From assembly GCF_051487185.1 (NCBI RefSeq), contig NZ_JAHVDK010000026.1, forward strand, positions 62,001 through 126,000: a stretch of DNA of 64,000 nt, written 5' to 3'. Every line of letters starts with the position of its first letter. Within the stretch, counting starts at the first letter, position 1. The DNA is from Inquilinus limosus_F (GTDB lineage: Bacteria; Pseudomonadota; Alphaproteobacteria; DSM-16000; Inquilinaceae). The translations under genes were made by a program, and so were the position numbers. The notes under the pieces are model-generated. The model was given only the letters and a program-made list of their open reading frames with translations, was not told the DNA's origin and did not search any database. Positions 9,263-16,531 of the stretch are shown piece after piece.

Positions 9263-9312
9263 CATTGCCGCTCCTGCCCGTCGGGCAAGAAGAATGTCGT
9301 GTTGTTCCTCCC

Positions 9313-9340
9313 AGGATAAGGCCCGGCCGATTTCTGTCAA
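9313..9340 (-). promoter_or_regulatory. Sigma70-type promoter of the amide operon
   Basis: Read on the minus strand: TTGACA (9340-9335), a 16-nt spacer, then TATCCT (9318-9313). This gives a transcription start near 9306 and a leader of about 108 nt before GTG 9197. The -35 box is a perfect consensus. Confidence 0.6.
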
Positions 9341-9382
9341 TTGCGGTGCAACAATGCTTCGGCGCTGTCGCAGGGCTGTATC

Positions 9383-9411
9383 GGAGATAGCGCTGATCTC
9401 CAATCAGAGAT
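9383..9411. promoter_or_regulatory. Overlapping dyads in the divergent intergenic region
   Basis: GGAGAT (9383-9388) pairs with ATCTCC (9396-9401), and ATCTC (9396-9400) pairs with GAGAT (9407-9411), giving two mutually exclusive dyads sharing one arm. They lie 13 bp before the ATG of the small plus-strand gene and about 80-100 bp upstream of the predicted amide-operon start. A protein operator is the simplest reading. Confidence 0.35.
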
Positions 9412-9423
9412 AAATTCTCGAAT

Positions 9424-9666
9424 ATGAGAGATTCGTTTTCATCGCAGCTCCTCGCCGGCCTCGGCCACAACGGCGGCCCGCCGCTGGAGGACGAGCATCC
9501 GGATTCCGCGCCGTCCTGGCGGCATTTCTGCTGGCGCAAGGCGCATGCCGCCGTGTGGAAGACGCCGCCGCGCGAGATCGCGCTGCGCCGCCTGGCCCGG
9601 GCGGAAGAGCTCGGCATGAGCTATCGCGACTACACGCTGGCGATCCTGGAGGGGACCTATCTCTAG
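9424..9666 (+). CDS. Small conserved alphaproteobacterial protein, function unknown
   Basis: An 80-residue protein with a GHNGGPPLED motif near the N-terminus and a compact Trp/Arg-rich C-terminal half (SWRHFCWRKAHAAVW, then EIALRRLARAEELGMSYRDY and ILEGTYL). Proteins with this HNGGPPL-D signature followed by a helical segment recur as unnamed small proteins in alphaproteobacteria. It has no signal peptide or membrane segment. No Shine-Dalgarno sequence precedes the ATG, so translation may be leaderless or the annotated start may differ. It is divergent from the amide operon. The helical C-terminus could bind nucleic acid, but that is only a guess. Confidence 0.7.
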   Translation: MRDSFSSQLLAGLGHNGGPPLEDEHPDSAPSWRHFCWRKAHAAVWKTPPREIALRRLARAEELGMSYRDYTLAILEGTYL

Positions 9667-9674
9667 GCCCAGCC

Positions 9675-10160
9675 TCAGGCGACGACCATCAGCGCCACAT
9701 AGCAGAGAATGACCACGGCCAGGCACCGGAAGGCGTAGCCGACATAGCGGTACTTGGCGTGGCAGATCGCCGCCAGGTTCCGGGCGTTCGCGGTGTATTC
9801 TGCGACGATGAAGCCGGGCTCCGTCCGGCGGGCGGCGTGGGCCAGCCGCTCCCCGGCCTCGGGCCAGGCCGCCCAGTACAGCGACACGCCGCCGTTGCGC
9901 TTGCGCGGCAGCAGCACCAGCGCCACGCAGACCAGCCCGGCGGCCAGGGCCGCGACCAGGATCAGGCACAGCACCCATCTCGCCGAGGGGAAGGGGACGG
10001 TCCGGGTCCAGGTGAACACCGACCGCATCTCCGGCGACCAGGCCACCAGCGCGATCAGGAAGGTGAAGATGTAGGCCGCCTTCTGGTCGGCGATCTTGAT
10101 CTGCTCGTGGAAGGTCTGGTTGATGGTCTTCAGATAATCGAGGTGATCGGCGGCATTCAT
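9675..10160 (-). CDS. PycTM/DUF5706-like membrane protein (Pycsar-effector type)
   Basis: A 161-residue membrane protein. Predicted membrane helices are at about 28-42, 62-84 and 141-160. A short N-terminal helix ends in IKIADQKAAYIF, and the last helix is preceded by EYTANARNLAAICHAKYRYV. This layout, with 'aDxKA' before the first membrane helix and 'Y..N...la.I...KY' before the last, is that of DUF5706, the PycTM domain of membrane effectors in the Pycsar anti-phage system. No uridylate or cytidylate cyclase gene is adjacent, so it would be an orphan. A housekeeping role is possible. Assignment is from pattern memory, not a search. Confidence 0.6.
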   Translation of the reverse strand: MNAADHLDYLKTINQTFHEQIKIADQKAAYIFTFLIALVAWSPEMRSVFTWTRTVPFPSARWVLCLILVAALAAGLVCVALVLLPRKRNGGVSLYWAAWPEAGERLAHAARRTEPGFIVAEYTANARNLAAICHAKYRYVGYAFRCLAVVILCYVALMVVA

Positions 10161-10307
10161 TTGCGGGGCAAATATCTGATCGAAATACGGCCAGCGTGAA
10201 TAGAGGCTGCGCCCGGAAATGACAAGCCGCCGTCATCGGATCGGCGTACACTGCGGCTGCCGGCCCGTGAGGCGCAGGCTCCTCCCGGTGCCGGAGAGGA
10301 TCATGCG

Positions 10308-10601
10308 ATGTCAACCTATGTCATGCTCGGCAGCTGGACCGAGCTGGGGATCCGGAACGTCTCCGATTCGCCGAAGCGGCTCGATGCAGCCAAGGCGCTG
10401 CTCCAGGAGATGGGCGGCCAGTTCAGGGCCTTCTACATGACCATGGGCGATCATGATTTCGTGCTCGTCTACGAGGCGCCGGACGACGCGGTCGCGGCCC
10501 GTTTCACCCTGATGACCGGCCGCCTGGGCTTCATCCGGACCAAGACGCTGAAGGCGTTCCCGGAGGCGGCCTATCGCGAGGTGATCAACTCGCTGGGCTA
10601 G
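10308..10601 (+). CDS. GYD domain protein
   Basis: A 97-residue cytoplasmic protein of the GYD family, a ferredoxin-like alpha-beta sandwich of unknown function. Landmarks are YVMLGSWTELGIRNV at the N-terminus, GQFRAFYMTMGDHDFVLVYEAPDD in the middle (GDHDFV corresponds to the GxYDxV family motif) and the C-terminal FPEAAYREVI. A ribosome site GAGAGG lies at 10294-10299. Its TAG stop shares the palindrome CTAG (10598-10601) with the stop of the convergent MFS gene. Confidence 0.88.
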   Translation: MSTYVMLGSWTELGIRNVSDSPKRLDAAKALLQEMGGQFRAFYMTMGDHDFVLVYEAPDDAVAARFTLMTGRLGFIRTKTLKAFPEAAYREVINSLG

Positions 10602-11899
10602 CCGGCGGGGCGCTCCCCGATCGGCGCGGCGCGGAACTGCCGCCCGACCAGAAGGGCGATGGCGGCGGCGACGGCCAGGCTCGCCGCCAAAAGGGCCATG
10701 CCGGCGGTGAAGCTGCCGGTTGCATCCTTGATCCAGCCCACGGCATAGGGCCCGACGAAGCCGCCGAGATTGCCGATCGAGTTGATCAGGGCGATGCCGC
10801 CGGCCGCGGCGGTGCCGCCCAGGAAGGCAGGCGGCAGGGTCCAGAACGGCCCGAGCGTGGCGTAGATGCCGATCGCGGCGACGCCGAGGAAGATCAGCGA
10901 CAGCACGGTCGAGGTCGACGCGATGCTGCCGGCGAAGCCGATGGCGCTGACCAGCGCTGGCAGGGCGACATGCAGCACGCGCTCGCCAGTGCGGTCGCTG
11001 TGGCGGCCCCACACCAGCATGGCGCCGGCGCTGAACAGATAGGGCAGGGCGATGATCCAGCCGGTCTCGACGGTGGAGAAGCCCATTCCCTTGACGATCT
11101 GCGGCAGCCACAGGCCGATGCCGTACAGTCCGATGACGATGCCGAAATAGACGAGGCCGAGCAGGATGACCCGCGGATCGGCCAGCGCCGGCCACAGGTC
11201 GTGCAGCGGCGGATGCGTCGATGCCGCACGATCGCGCGCCAGGTCGGCGGCGATGGCGGCGCGCTCGGTGTCGTCCAGCCACGGCGCCTTGCGCGGCCCG
11301 TCGGGCAGCAGCGCCAGCACCAGCAGGCCGAGCAGGCAGGCGGGCAGCCCCTCGATGATGAACAGCCACTGCCAGCCCTTGAGGCCGAACCAGAGATGCG
11401 TGGCGTCGAGGATGATGCCGGAGATCGGGGCGCCGATCGCGCTGGCCAGCGGCACCGCGGCCATGAACAGGGCGACGAAACAGGCCCGCCGCGCTGCCGG
11501 GAACCAGTAGGTCAGGTACAGGATCATGCCCGGCAGGAACCCCGCCTCGGCTGCGCCCAGCAGGAAGCGCAGGATGGTGTAGCTCCAGACGCCCTCGACG
11601 AAGGCCATGGCGGCCGAGATCAGGCCCCAGGTCACCATGATCCGGCAGATCCACAGCCGGGCGCCGACCTTCTCCAGGATGATGTTGCTCGGCACCTCGA
11701 ACAGGAAATAGCCGAAGAAGAACACCCCGGCGCCCCAGCCGAAGACGTATGGCGAGATGCCGAGATCGGCGTTCATGGTCAGGGCCGCGAAGCCGACATT
11801 CACGCGGTCGAGGAAGCTGACCAGGTAGAGGACCATCATGAACGGGATCAGGCGCAGGCTCACCTTGCGGTACAGCGCCTCGCGATCGACTTCGGGCAC
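10598..11899 (-). CDS. MFS transporter, anion:cation symporter (phthalate/tartrate-type) family
   Basis: Twelve-helix major facilitator of 433 residues, probably importing an organic or sugar acid with protons. SFLDRVNVGFAALTMNADLG after the first helix and EVPSNIILEKVGAR at helix 2-3 are hallmarks of the ACS family; GAAEAGFLPGMILYLTYWFP is the matching helix-4 signature. I chose GTG 11899 because a GGGGAGGA ribosome site lies directly upstream; the longer open frame is not MFS-like. There are no catabolic neighbours, so the substrate is open. Confidence 0.9.
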   Translation of the reverse strand: MPEVDREALYRKVSLRLIPFMMVLYLVSFLDRVNVGFAALTMNADLGISPYVFGWGAGVFFFGYFLFEVPSNIILEKVGARLWICRIMVTWGLISAAMAFVEGVWSYTILRFLLGAAEAGFLPGMILYLTYWFPAARRACFVALFMAAVPLASAIGAPISGIILDATHLWFGLKGWQWLFIIEGLPACLLGLLVLALLPDGPRKAPWLDDTERAAIAADLARDRAASTHPPLHDLWPALADPRVILLGLVYFGIVIGLYGIGLWLPQIVKGMGFSTVETGWIIALPYLFSAGAMLVWGRHSDRTGERVLHVALPALVSAIGFAGSIASTSTVLSLIFLGVAAIGIYATLGPFWTLPPAFLGGTAAAGGIALINSIGNLGGFVGPYAVGWIKDATGSFTAGMALLAASLAVAAAIALLVGRQFRAAPIGERPAG

Positions 11900-12078
11900 G
11901 TCGGTCCTCCCCTTCCTCCGCGCGCCGGTCCTCGGCGCCGCGGTTCCTGCGACTCGTCGCCGAGGGTAGGAACGGACCGCCGATGGAGGGAAGCCAAATC
12001 CCATGATCCCGCCTATAACGTGACATGATCCGGCGGCACAGGCCGGGATGGTCCAACGATACGAACGGGGAGGCAATC

Positions 12079-13593
12079 ATGGCGGGCGGGGAGTTGCGCT
12101 GGTCCGCGGCGGCGGAGGCGGCGGCTGAGATCGCGGCGGCCTGGGGGCCGGGTGAGCCCGGCGGCGCCGTCGCCGCCTTCGACACGCGGGAGATCCGGGC
12201 CGAGGCCTGCGGCGGGGTCGAGAGCCTGGCCCGTGATGCCGCTTTCTCCGGCGACACGGTGGTGCGCTACGCCTCGGTCACCAAGCATGTCTTCGCGGCG
12301 CTGGCGCTGACCCAGGACGGCATCGGCCTCGACGATCCGCTCGGCCGGCTGCTGCCGGCCCTGCGCGGCGACCTGGCCGCGGTTACGGTCGGCCGCGCTC
12401 TCGATATGACCGGCGGCCTGCCGGACCTGCGCGAGACCCTGTCGCTGCTCGGCGTCCCGCAAGGCGCGGCGGTGGGGCGGGAGGAGAGCCTCGAGTTCCT
12501 GTTCCGGCTCACCGAGCTGAACTTCCCGCCGGGGCAGGAGATCTCCTACTCCAACACCGGCTATCGGCTGGTCGATGCGGCGCTGCTGCGCCGGGGCATC
12601 GGCTTCGCCGGGCTGGTGCGCGACCGCATCGCCGACCCGCTCGGCATCGGCTTCCGCGTGCCGGAGACCTGGTTCGACCCGATCCGCGGCCTCGCCCCCG
12701 GCTATTGGAAATCGGCGGACGGCACCTGGCAGCTTGCCGCCTCCGGCCAGCATCTCTCCGCCTCCGGCTGCCTGACCGGCAGCCTGCACGATCTGGTTCG
12801 CTGGCAGCAGGCGGTGCTGGCGGATCGAGGGCCGGGGCAGGGCGTGCTCGCCAGGCTCGGCGCGCCGCGCCATCTCGCCGACGGAAGGCCGACTGGCTAC
12901 GGGCTCGGCCTCGCCCGGTCGCGGCTTGGGGCGCGCCGGCTGGTCGGGCATGGCGGCTCGCTGCTCGGCTACAAGACCTACTTCCTCTTGGATCCGGAGC
13001 AGGGCGTCGGCGTCGCCGTGGTCTCCAACCGCGAGGACACGGTCTCGCACGGCACCGCGCTGAAGCTGATGGCGGCGCTGCTCGGCGAGGATCTGCCCCA
13101 GCGCGGCACGTCGATCCCGGACGGGCTGTACGTGGCGGAGCAGGGGCCGCTCTGGCTCGAGCTGAAGGACGGCGTCGCCAGCTTCCTCGGCACCGGCGAG
13201 ACGCTGTATCGCGGCGAGGACGGCTGGTCGGTCTCGCTCTCCGCCCATTTGCCGATGCGGCTGCGCTGGACCGGCGAGGCGGTGGAGGGCGAGATCGGCC
13301 ATGTCTCACGCCGCTTCCGCCCAGCGGCGCCGGACGGCGTGCTCGACCGGGTGCAGGGCGAATGGCTGTGTCCCGAGCACCACGCCGCCTTCACCATCGC
13401 CGGCGAGCGGATGGAGACCGGCGCCGGCGCGATCCGGGCCGCGTTGCCCTTGGTGCCGCTCGGCGGCGGCCGGCTGCTGGCCGAGGGCCGGGACGAGCCC
13501 TGGCCGAAGCGCATCGGGCTCGCCTTCGACGGCGACGGCGTCCGGCTGGCGCTCAACCGCAGCCGGGTGCTGCGCTTCCGGCGGGGCGGCTAG
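12079..13593 (+). CDS. Serine beta-lactamase-fold hydrolase, D-aminopeptidase-like
   Basis: Penicillin-binding-fold serine hydrolase of 504 residues. Catalytic motifs are SVTK at 66-69 (nucleophile Ser66, Lys69), YSN at 157-159 and HGG at 291-293. The catalytic domain (about 10-330) is followed by about 170 residues rich in beta structure, as in Ochrobactrum D-aminopeptidase (about 520 residues, two C-terminal barrel domains), which removes N-terminal D-amino acids. HGG in place of the beta-lactamase KTG also fits DAP. ATG 12079 has GGGGAGG at 12067-12073; an upstream ATG at 12025 has none. A general esterase of the class C type is the alternative. No signal peptide, so it probably acts in the cytoplasm. 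Confidence 0.82.
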   Translation: MAGGELRWSAAAEAAAEIAAAWGPGEPGGAVAAFDTREIRAEACGGVESLARDAAFSGDTVVRYASVTKHVFAALALTQDGIGLDDPLGRLLPALRGDLAAVTVGRALDMTGGLPDLRETLSLLGVPQGAAVGREESLEFLFRLTELNFPPGQEISYSNTGYRLVDAALLRRGIGFAGLVRDRIADPLGIGFRVPETWFDPIRGLAPGYWKSADGTWQLAASGQHLSASGCLTGSLHDLVRWQQAVLADRGPGQGVLARLGAPRHLADGRPTGYGLGLARSRLGARRLVGHGGSLLGYKTYFLLDPEQGVGVAVVSNREDTVSHGTALKLMAALLGEDLPQRGTSIPDGLYVAEQGPLWLELKDGVASFLGTGETLYRGEDGWSVSLSAHLPMRLRWTGEAVEGEIGHVSRRFRPAAPDGVLDRVQGEWLCPEHHAAFTIAGERMETGAGAIRAALPLVPLGGGRLLAEGRDEPWPKRIGLAFDGDGVRLALNRSRVLRFRRGG

Positions 13594-13658
13594 GGCCGGA
13601 ACGGCGGCCGGTCGCCTCCCGTTCTCCTCGCGGAGGGTTCTGCGAAGGAGACGACGCG

Positions 13659-14177
13659 ATGCAGCAGGCCCGTCAATGGAACGTCACCGCCCTCTTCGAC
13701 TCGCGTAAGGACGCGGAGGAGGCGGTCGAGCGACTGATCGCCGCCCGCATCCCGAAGGACCGGATCCGTCTGGTGCCGGGCAGCGAGCTCGATCCGAAGG
13801 TCGATCCCGACGCCTGGGACGAGGACGTCCCGGCGCCGGAGCAGCGCATGGGGATCCTGGAGTCCCTGCGCGGCCTGTTCTTCCCCGACGACGAGCGTTT
13901 CGTCTATGGCGAGCATCTGCGCCGCGGCTGCTTCCTGATCACGGTCCAGGTGACCGATGCGGAGCACGACCGGGTGCTGGACATCCTGGACGACGAGGGC
14001 ACGGTCGACATGGATGCGCGCGAGGACCGATGGCGGGCTGGCGGCTGGACCGGCCCGGTGGTGCCGCCGACCGCGGCCAATGACGAGGACGAGATCTGGC
14101 GCCGCGACGTGGAGCGCAGCCGGCCGCGCGTCCGCTCCTATGTCGGCGGCGTCGCCGCGGTGAACACCGGCGGCTGA
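13659..14177 (+). CDS. Hypothetical protein with general-stress-protein-like N-terminal domain
   Basis: A 172-residue acidic soluble protein. The N-terminal 40 residues (WNVTALFDSRKDAEEAVERL, then IPKDRIRLVPGSE) resemble the small alpha-beta domain seen in YsnF/17M-type general stress proteins. The middle contains GLFFPDDERFVYGEHLRRG, and the C-terminus is charged and probably flexible. GAAGGAG at 13644-13650 provides a ribosome site 8 nt from the ATG. The gene is 65 bp after the D-aminopeptidase-like gene and 8 bp before the NAD-binding protein gene, so it may be cotranscribed with the latter. The actual role is unknown. Confidence 0.75.
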   Translation: MQQARQWNVTALFDSRKDAEEAVERLIAARIPKDRIRLVPGSELDPKVDPDAWDEDVPAPEQRMGILESLRGLFFPDDERFVYGEHLRRGCFLITVQVTDAEHDRVLDILDDEGTVDMDAREDRWRAGGWTGPVVPPTAANDEDEIWRRDVERSRPRVRSYVGGVAAVNTGG

Positions 14178-14185
14178 GCCGGCCC

Positions 14186-15091
14186 ATGGCACGGCCTCTG
14201 GCGACGGTGTTCGGCGGGACCGGCTTTCTCGGCCGGAGCGTGGTGCGGCAGCTGGTCGACCAGGGCTTCGCCATCCGGGCCGCGTCGCGCCATCCGGATC
14301 TTGACCGTGACCAGCCGCAGGCCGGCGACGATGCGGTCGAACCGGCGCGGGCGGATGTGACCGACGACCACTCGGTCGCCCAGGCCGTCGCCGGCGCGCA
14401 GGTCGTGGTCAATGCGGTCAGCCTCTATGTCGAGCGGGCGGGAGCGACCTTCCGCTCCATCCATGTGGTGGCCGCTGCCCGGGTCGCGCGGCAGGCGCAG
14501 CAGGCCGGCGTGGCGACCCTGGTCCATCTGTCCGGCATCGGCTCCGACCCGGCGTCCGGCTCTTCGTATATCCGCAGCCGCGGCGAGGGCGAGCGTGCGG
14601 TGCGAGCGGCCTTTCCGGCGGCGATCCTGATCCGGCCCTCCGCCATGGTCGGACCCGGTGATGCCCTGCTGGTGCCGTTGGCCGAGATGCTGCGCCGGGT
14701 GCCGGTGTTCCCGCTGTTCGGCGGCGGCCGGACCCGGCTGCAGCCGGTCTATGTCGAGGATGTCGCGGCGGCGATCGGGCGAGCGGTGGCGGGGCTGGGC
14801 GGCGCCACCTACGAGCTCGGCGGCGGTTCCGTCTGCAGCTATCGCGAGCTGGTCGAGCTCGTCGCCCGGCATGTCGGCCGCCGGCCGCTGCTGCTGCCGG
14901 TGCCCTTGCCGGCCTGGCAGGCGCTGGCCCTGATCGCGGAACAGCTGCCGCGGCCGCCGATCGCGCGGAGCCAGGTGGAGCTGATGGAGCGCGACAACGT
15001 CGCCGATCCGAACAGGCCCGGCTTCCCGACCCTCGGACTGACGCCGCTCTCCGTCGATCAGGTCCTGCCGCTGGCCGTCCCACGCAGGTGA
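14186..15091 (+). CDS. NAD(P)-binding protein, complex I NDUFA9-like (atypical SDR)
   Basis: A 301-residue extended/atypical short-chain dehydrogenase fold. It has the nucleotide motif VFGGTGFLGRSVV at the N-terminus, HLSGIGSDPASGSSYIRSRG in place of the usual YxxxK active-site region, and VGPGDALLVPL with LQPVYVEDVA further on. These features match the NDUFA9/YtfG-like group associated with respiratory complex I and quinone enzymes in alphaproteobacteria, in which the catalytic tyrosine is often missing. It begins 8 bp after the stress-like gene. A true NAD(P)H reductase activity cannot be excluded. Confidence 0.82.
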   Translation: MARPLATVFGGTGFLGRSVVRQLVDQGFAIRAASRHPDLDRDQPQAGDDAVEPARADVTDDHSVAQAVAGAQVVVNAVSLYVERAGATFRSIHVVAAARVARQAQQAGVATLVHLSGIGSDPASGSSYIRSRGEGERAVRAAFPAAILIRPSAMVGPGDALLVPLAEMLRRVPVFPLFGGGRTRLQPVYVEDVAAAIGRAVAGLGGATYELGGGSVCSYRELVELVARHVGRRPLLLPVPLPAWQALALIAEQLPRPPIARSQVELMERDNVADPNRPGFPTLGLTPLSVDQVLPLAVPRR

Positions 15092-15181
15092 CCCGGCACA
15101 ACCGGCGACGGTCGCGGGTTCACGGATCCGGCGGATCGCGCCATCATCTCCCGGTCGGGGCAGACCGATCCGGAGGAGACC

Positions 15182-16042
15182 ATGAATCCGACCATCGCCG
15201 TCATCGCCCCCGGGGCGATGGGCAGCGGCATCGCCCGGCGCCTGACCGAGCACGGCGCCGTTGTTCCGACCCTGCTCGACGGCCGCAGCGCCGTGACCGT
15301 TGCCCGGGCCAGGGTGGCGGGCATGGCGTCGGCCGACGAGGCGGCGATCGCCGCGGCCGATATCATCCTGTCGATCCTGCCGCCCGGAGAGGCGGTGGCC
15401 CTGGCGGAGCGGCTGGCGCCGGCGCTGCAGGCCGCGCCCCGCAAGCCGGTTTATGTCGACTGCAACGCCGTGAACGTCGAGACCGTGCAGGCGATCGCCG
15501 CGATCATTGCGCCGACCGGCGCCGGCTTCGCCGATGGCGGCATCATCGGCGGGCCGCCCGCGACCGGCGACGTCGGGCCGGTGCTCTATCTCGCCGGTCC
15601 GGATGCGTCGCGGCTCGGCGTGCTCGGCGATCTGGGCCTGCGCATCCGCGTGCTGGACGGGCCGGTCGGCGCCGCCTCGGCGCTGAAGATGAGCTATGCC
15701 GGCATCAACAAGGGCCTGACCGGGCTGGCCGCCGCGATGATCCTGGCCGCCGACCGGGCCGGCGCCGCGCCCGCCCTGCATGCCGAGCTGGCGGCGAGCC
15801 AGCCGCAGCTCTTGGCCCGGTTCGAGCGCTCGGTGCCGGACATGTACGCCAAGGCCTATCGCTGGGTGGCGGAGATGCGCGAGATCGCCGATTTCCTCGG
15901 CCCCGACGACCCGGCCCGGCTGATCTATCAGGGCATGGCGGGGCTATATGAGCGGCTGGCCGCCGATGTCGCCGGAGAGAAGCGGGACATTGCGGCGCTG
16001 GACCGCTTTCTCGCAACCGGCAAGGCCGACGCGGCGGCGTGA
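15182..16042 (+). CDS. NAD(P)-dependent oxidoreductase, 6-phosphogluconate dehydrogenase-like with DUF1932
   Basis: A 286-residue beta-hydroxyacid-dehydrogenase-type protein. The Rossmann motif is AVIAPGAMGSGIA near the N-terminus, followed by DIILSILPPGEA and YVDCNAVNVETV; the catalytic-region pattern KMSYAGINKGLTGL carries the Lys typical of the family. The C-terminal helical part resembles DUF1932. Members act on small hydroxy acids, but the substrate here is unknown. A strong GGAGGAG ribosome site precedes the ATG. It is 90 bp downstream of the NDUFA9-like gene, far enough to be independent. Confidence 0.85.
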   Translation: MNPTIAVIAPGAMGSGIARRLTEHGAVVPTLLDGRSAVTVARARVAGMASADEAAIAAADIILSILPPGEAVALAERLAPALQAAPRKPVYVDCNAVNVETVQAIAAIIAPTGAGFADGGIIGGPPATGDVGPVLYLAGPDASRLGVLGDLGLRIRVLDGPVGAASALKMSYAGINKGLTGLAAAMILAADRAGAAPALHAELAASQPQLLARFERSVPDMYAKAYRWVAEMREIADFLGPDDPARLIYQGMAGLYERLAADVAGEKRDIAALDRFLATGKADAAA

Positions 16043-16120
16043 CGCCGGGACCGAGGCGCATGACCTCCCCGCCTGAGACCATTTCAGAATGGCTTGCGCC
16101 CCTCCGATGTGGATTTTCAT

Positions 16121-16285
16121 CCTCCCCCTCCCCCCGCGGGAGGGGGTAGGGGGAGGGGGTGTCTATCGAAGAGAACCGGCGCGAGATTGTCCAGGACTGC
16201 CGCCAGGCTGCGGCGATCCCTCGACATCGATCCAGGCGGCGCCAAACCCCTCCCCCTAACCCCCTCCCGCAAGGGGAGGGGGAGG
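16121..16285. repeat. Pair of G/C-run palindromes in inverted orientation (REPIN-like)
   Basis: Copy 1 at 16121-16161 and copy 2 at 16247-16285 are nearly the same sequence in opposite orientation. Each consists of runs of C (CCTCCCC...) that pair with following G runs around a short GCGGG/CCCGC core. Such inverted pairs of intergenic palindromes are typical of REP/BIME elements. Two bacterial genes flank the region, and no open frame is credible inside it. Confidence 0.75.
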
Positions 16286-16397
16286 ATGGAAGGCATAGGC
16301 CGGTCCTTATGGCGGAATTCTGAAGAGGTCTCCGCCTGGGAGACCGTTTCGGAACGGCATGTCCTGAGCCGGCCCTGCACGGGCGGACACGCGCAGA

Positions 16398-16523
16398 CCC
16401 CTCCGCCCTCCGGCGAGGGAGGGAAGGCTACGTCGGCTTGTCGGTTGGGTTCGCGGCAGCAAACCCAACAGCATCGGGGCCGCAAGAGCGGCGGGATGTT
16501 GGGCTCGCCAAGGCGAACCCAAC
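16398..16523. repeat. Further intergenic palindromes, including two GTTGGG...CCCAAC hairpins
   Basis: A shorter C-run/G-run palindrome lies at 16398-16424. Two hairpins whose arms begin GTTGGG and end CCCAAC lie at 16444-16469 and 16498-16523, in the same orientation 54 bp apart. With the preceding pair, they fill most of the 489-bp gene-free stretch 16043-16531. No transposase or promoter-like element was seen here. Confidence 0.7.
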
Positions 16524-16531
16524 CTACGGCA

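Noticed and set aside
9198..9306. Classical ANTAR two-hexaloop RNA motif
   Set aside because: The leader hairpins do not show hexanucleotide loops with the conserved A and G positions, so only a general structured leader is reported.
9675..10160. A complete Pycsar defence locus
   Set aside because: No uridylate/cytidylate cyclase is within several genes on either side, so only an orphan effector-like protein can be claimed.
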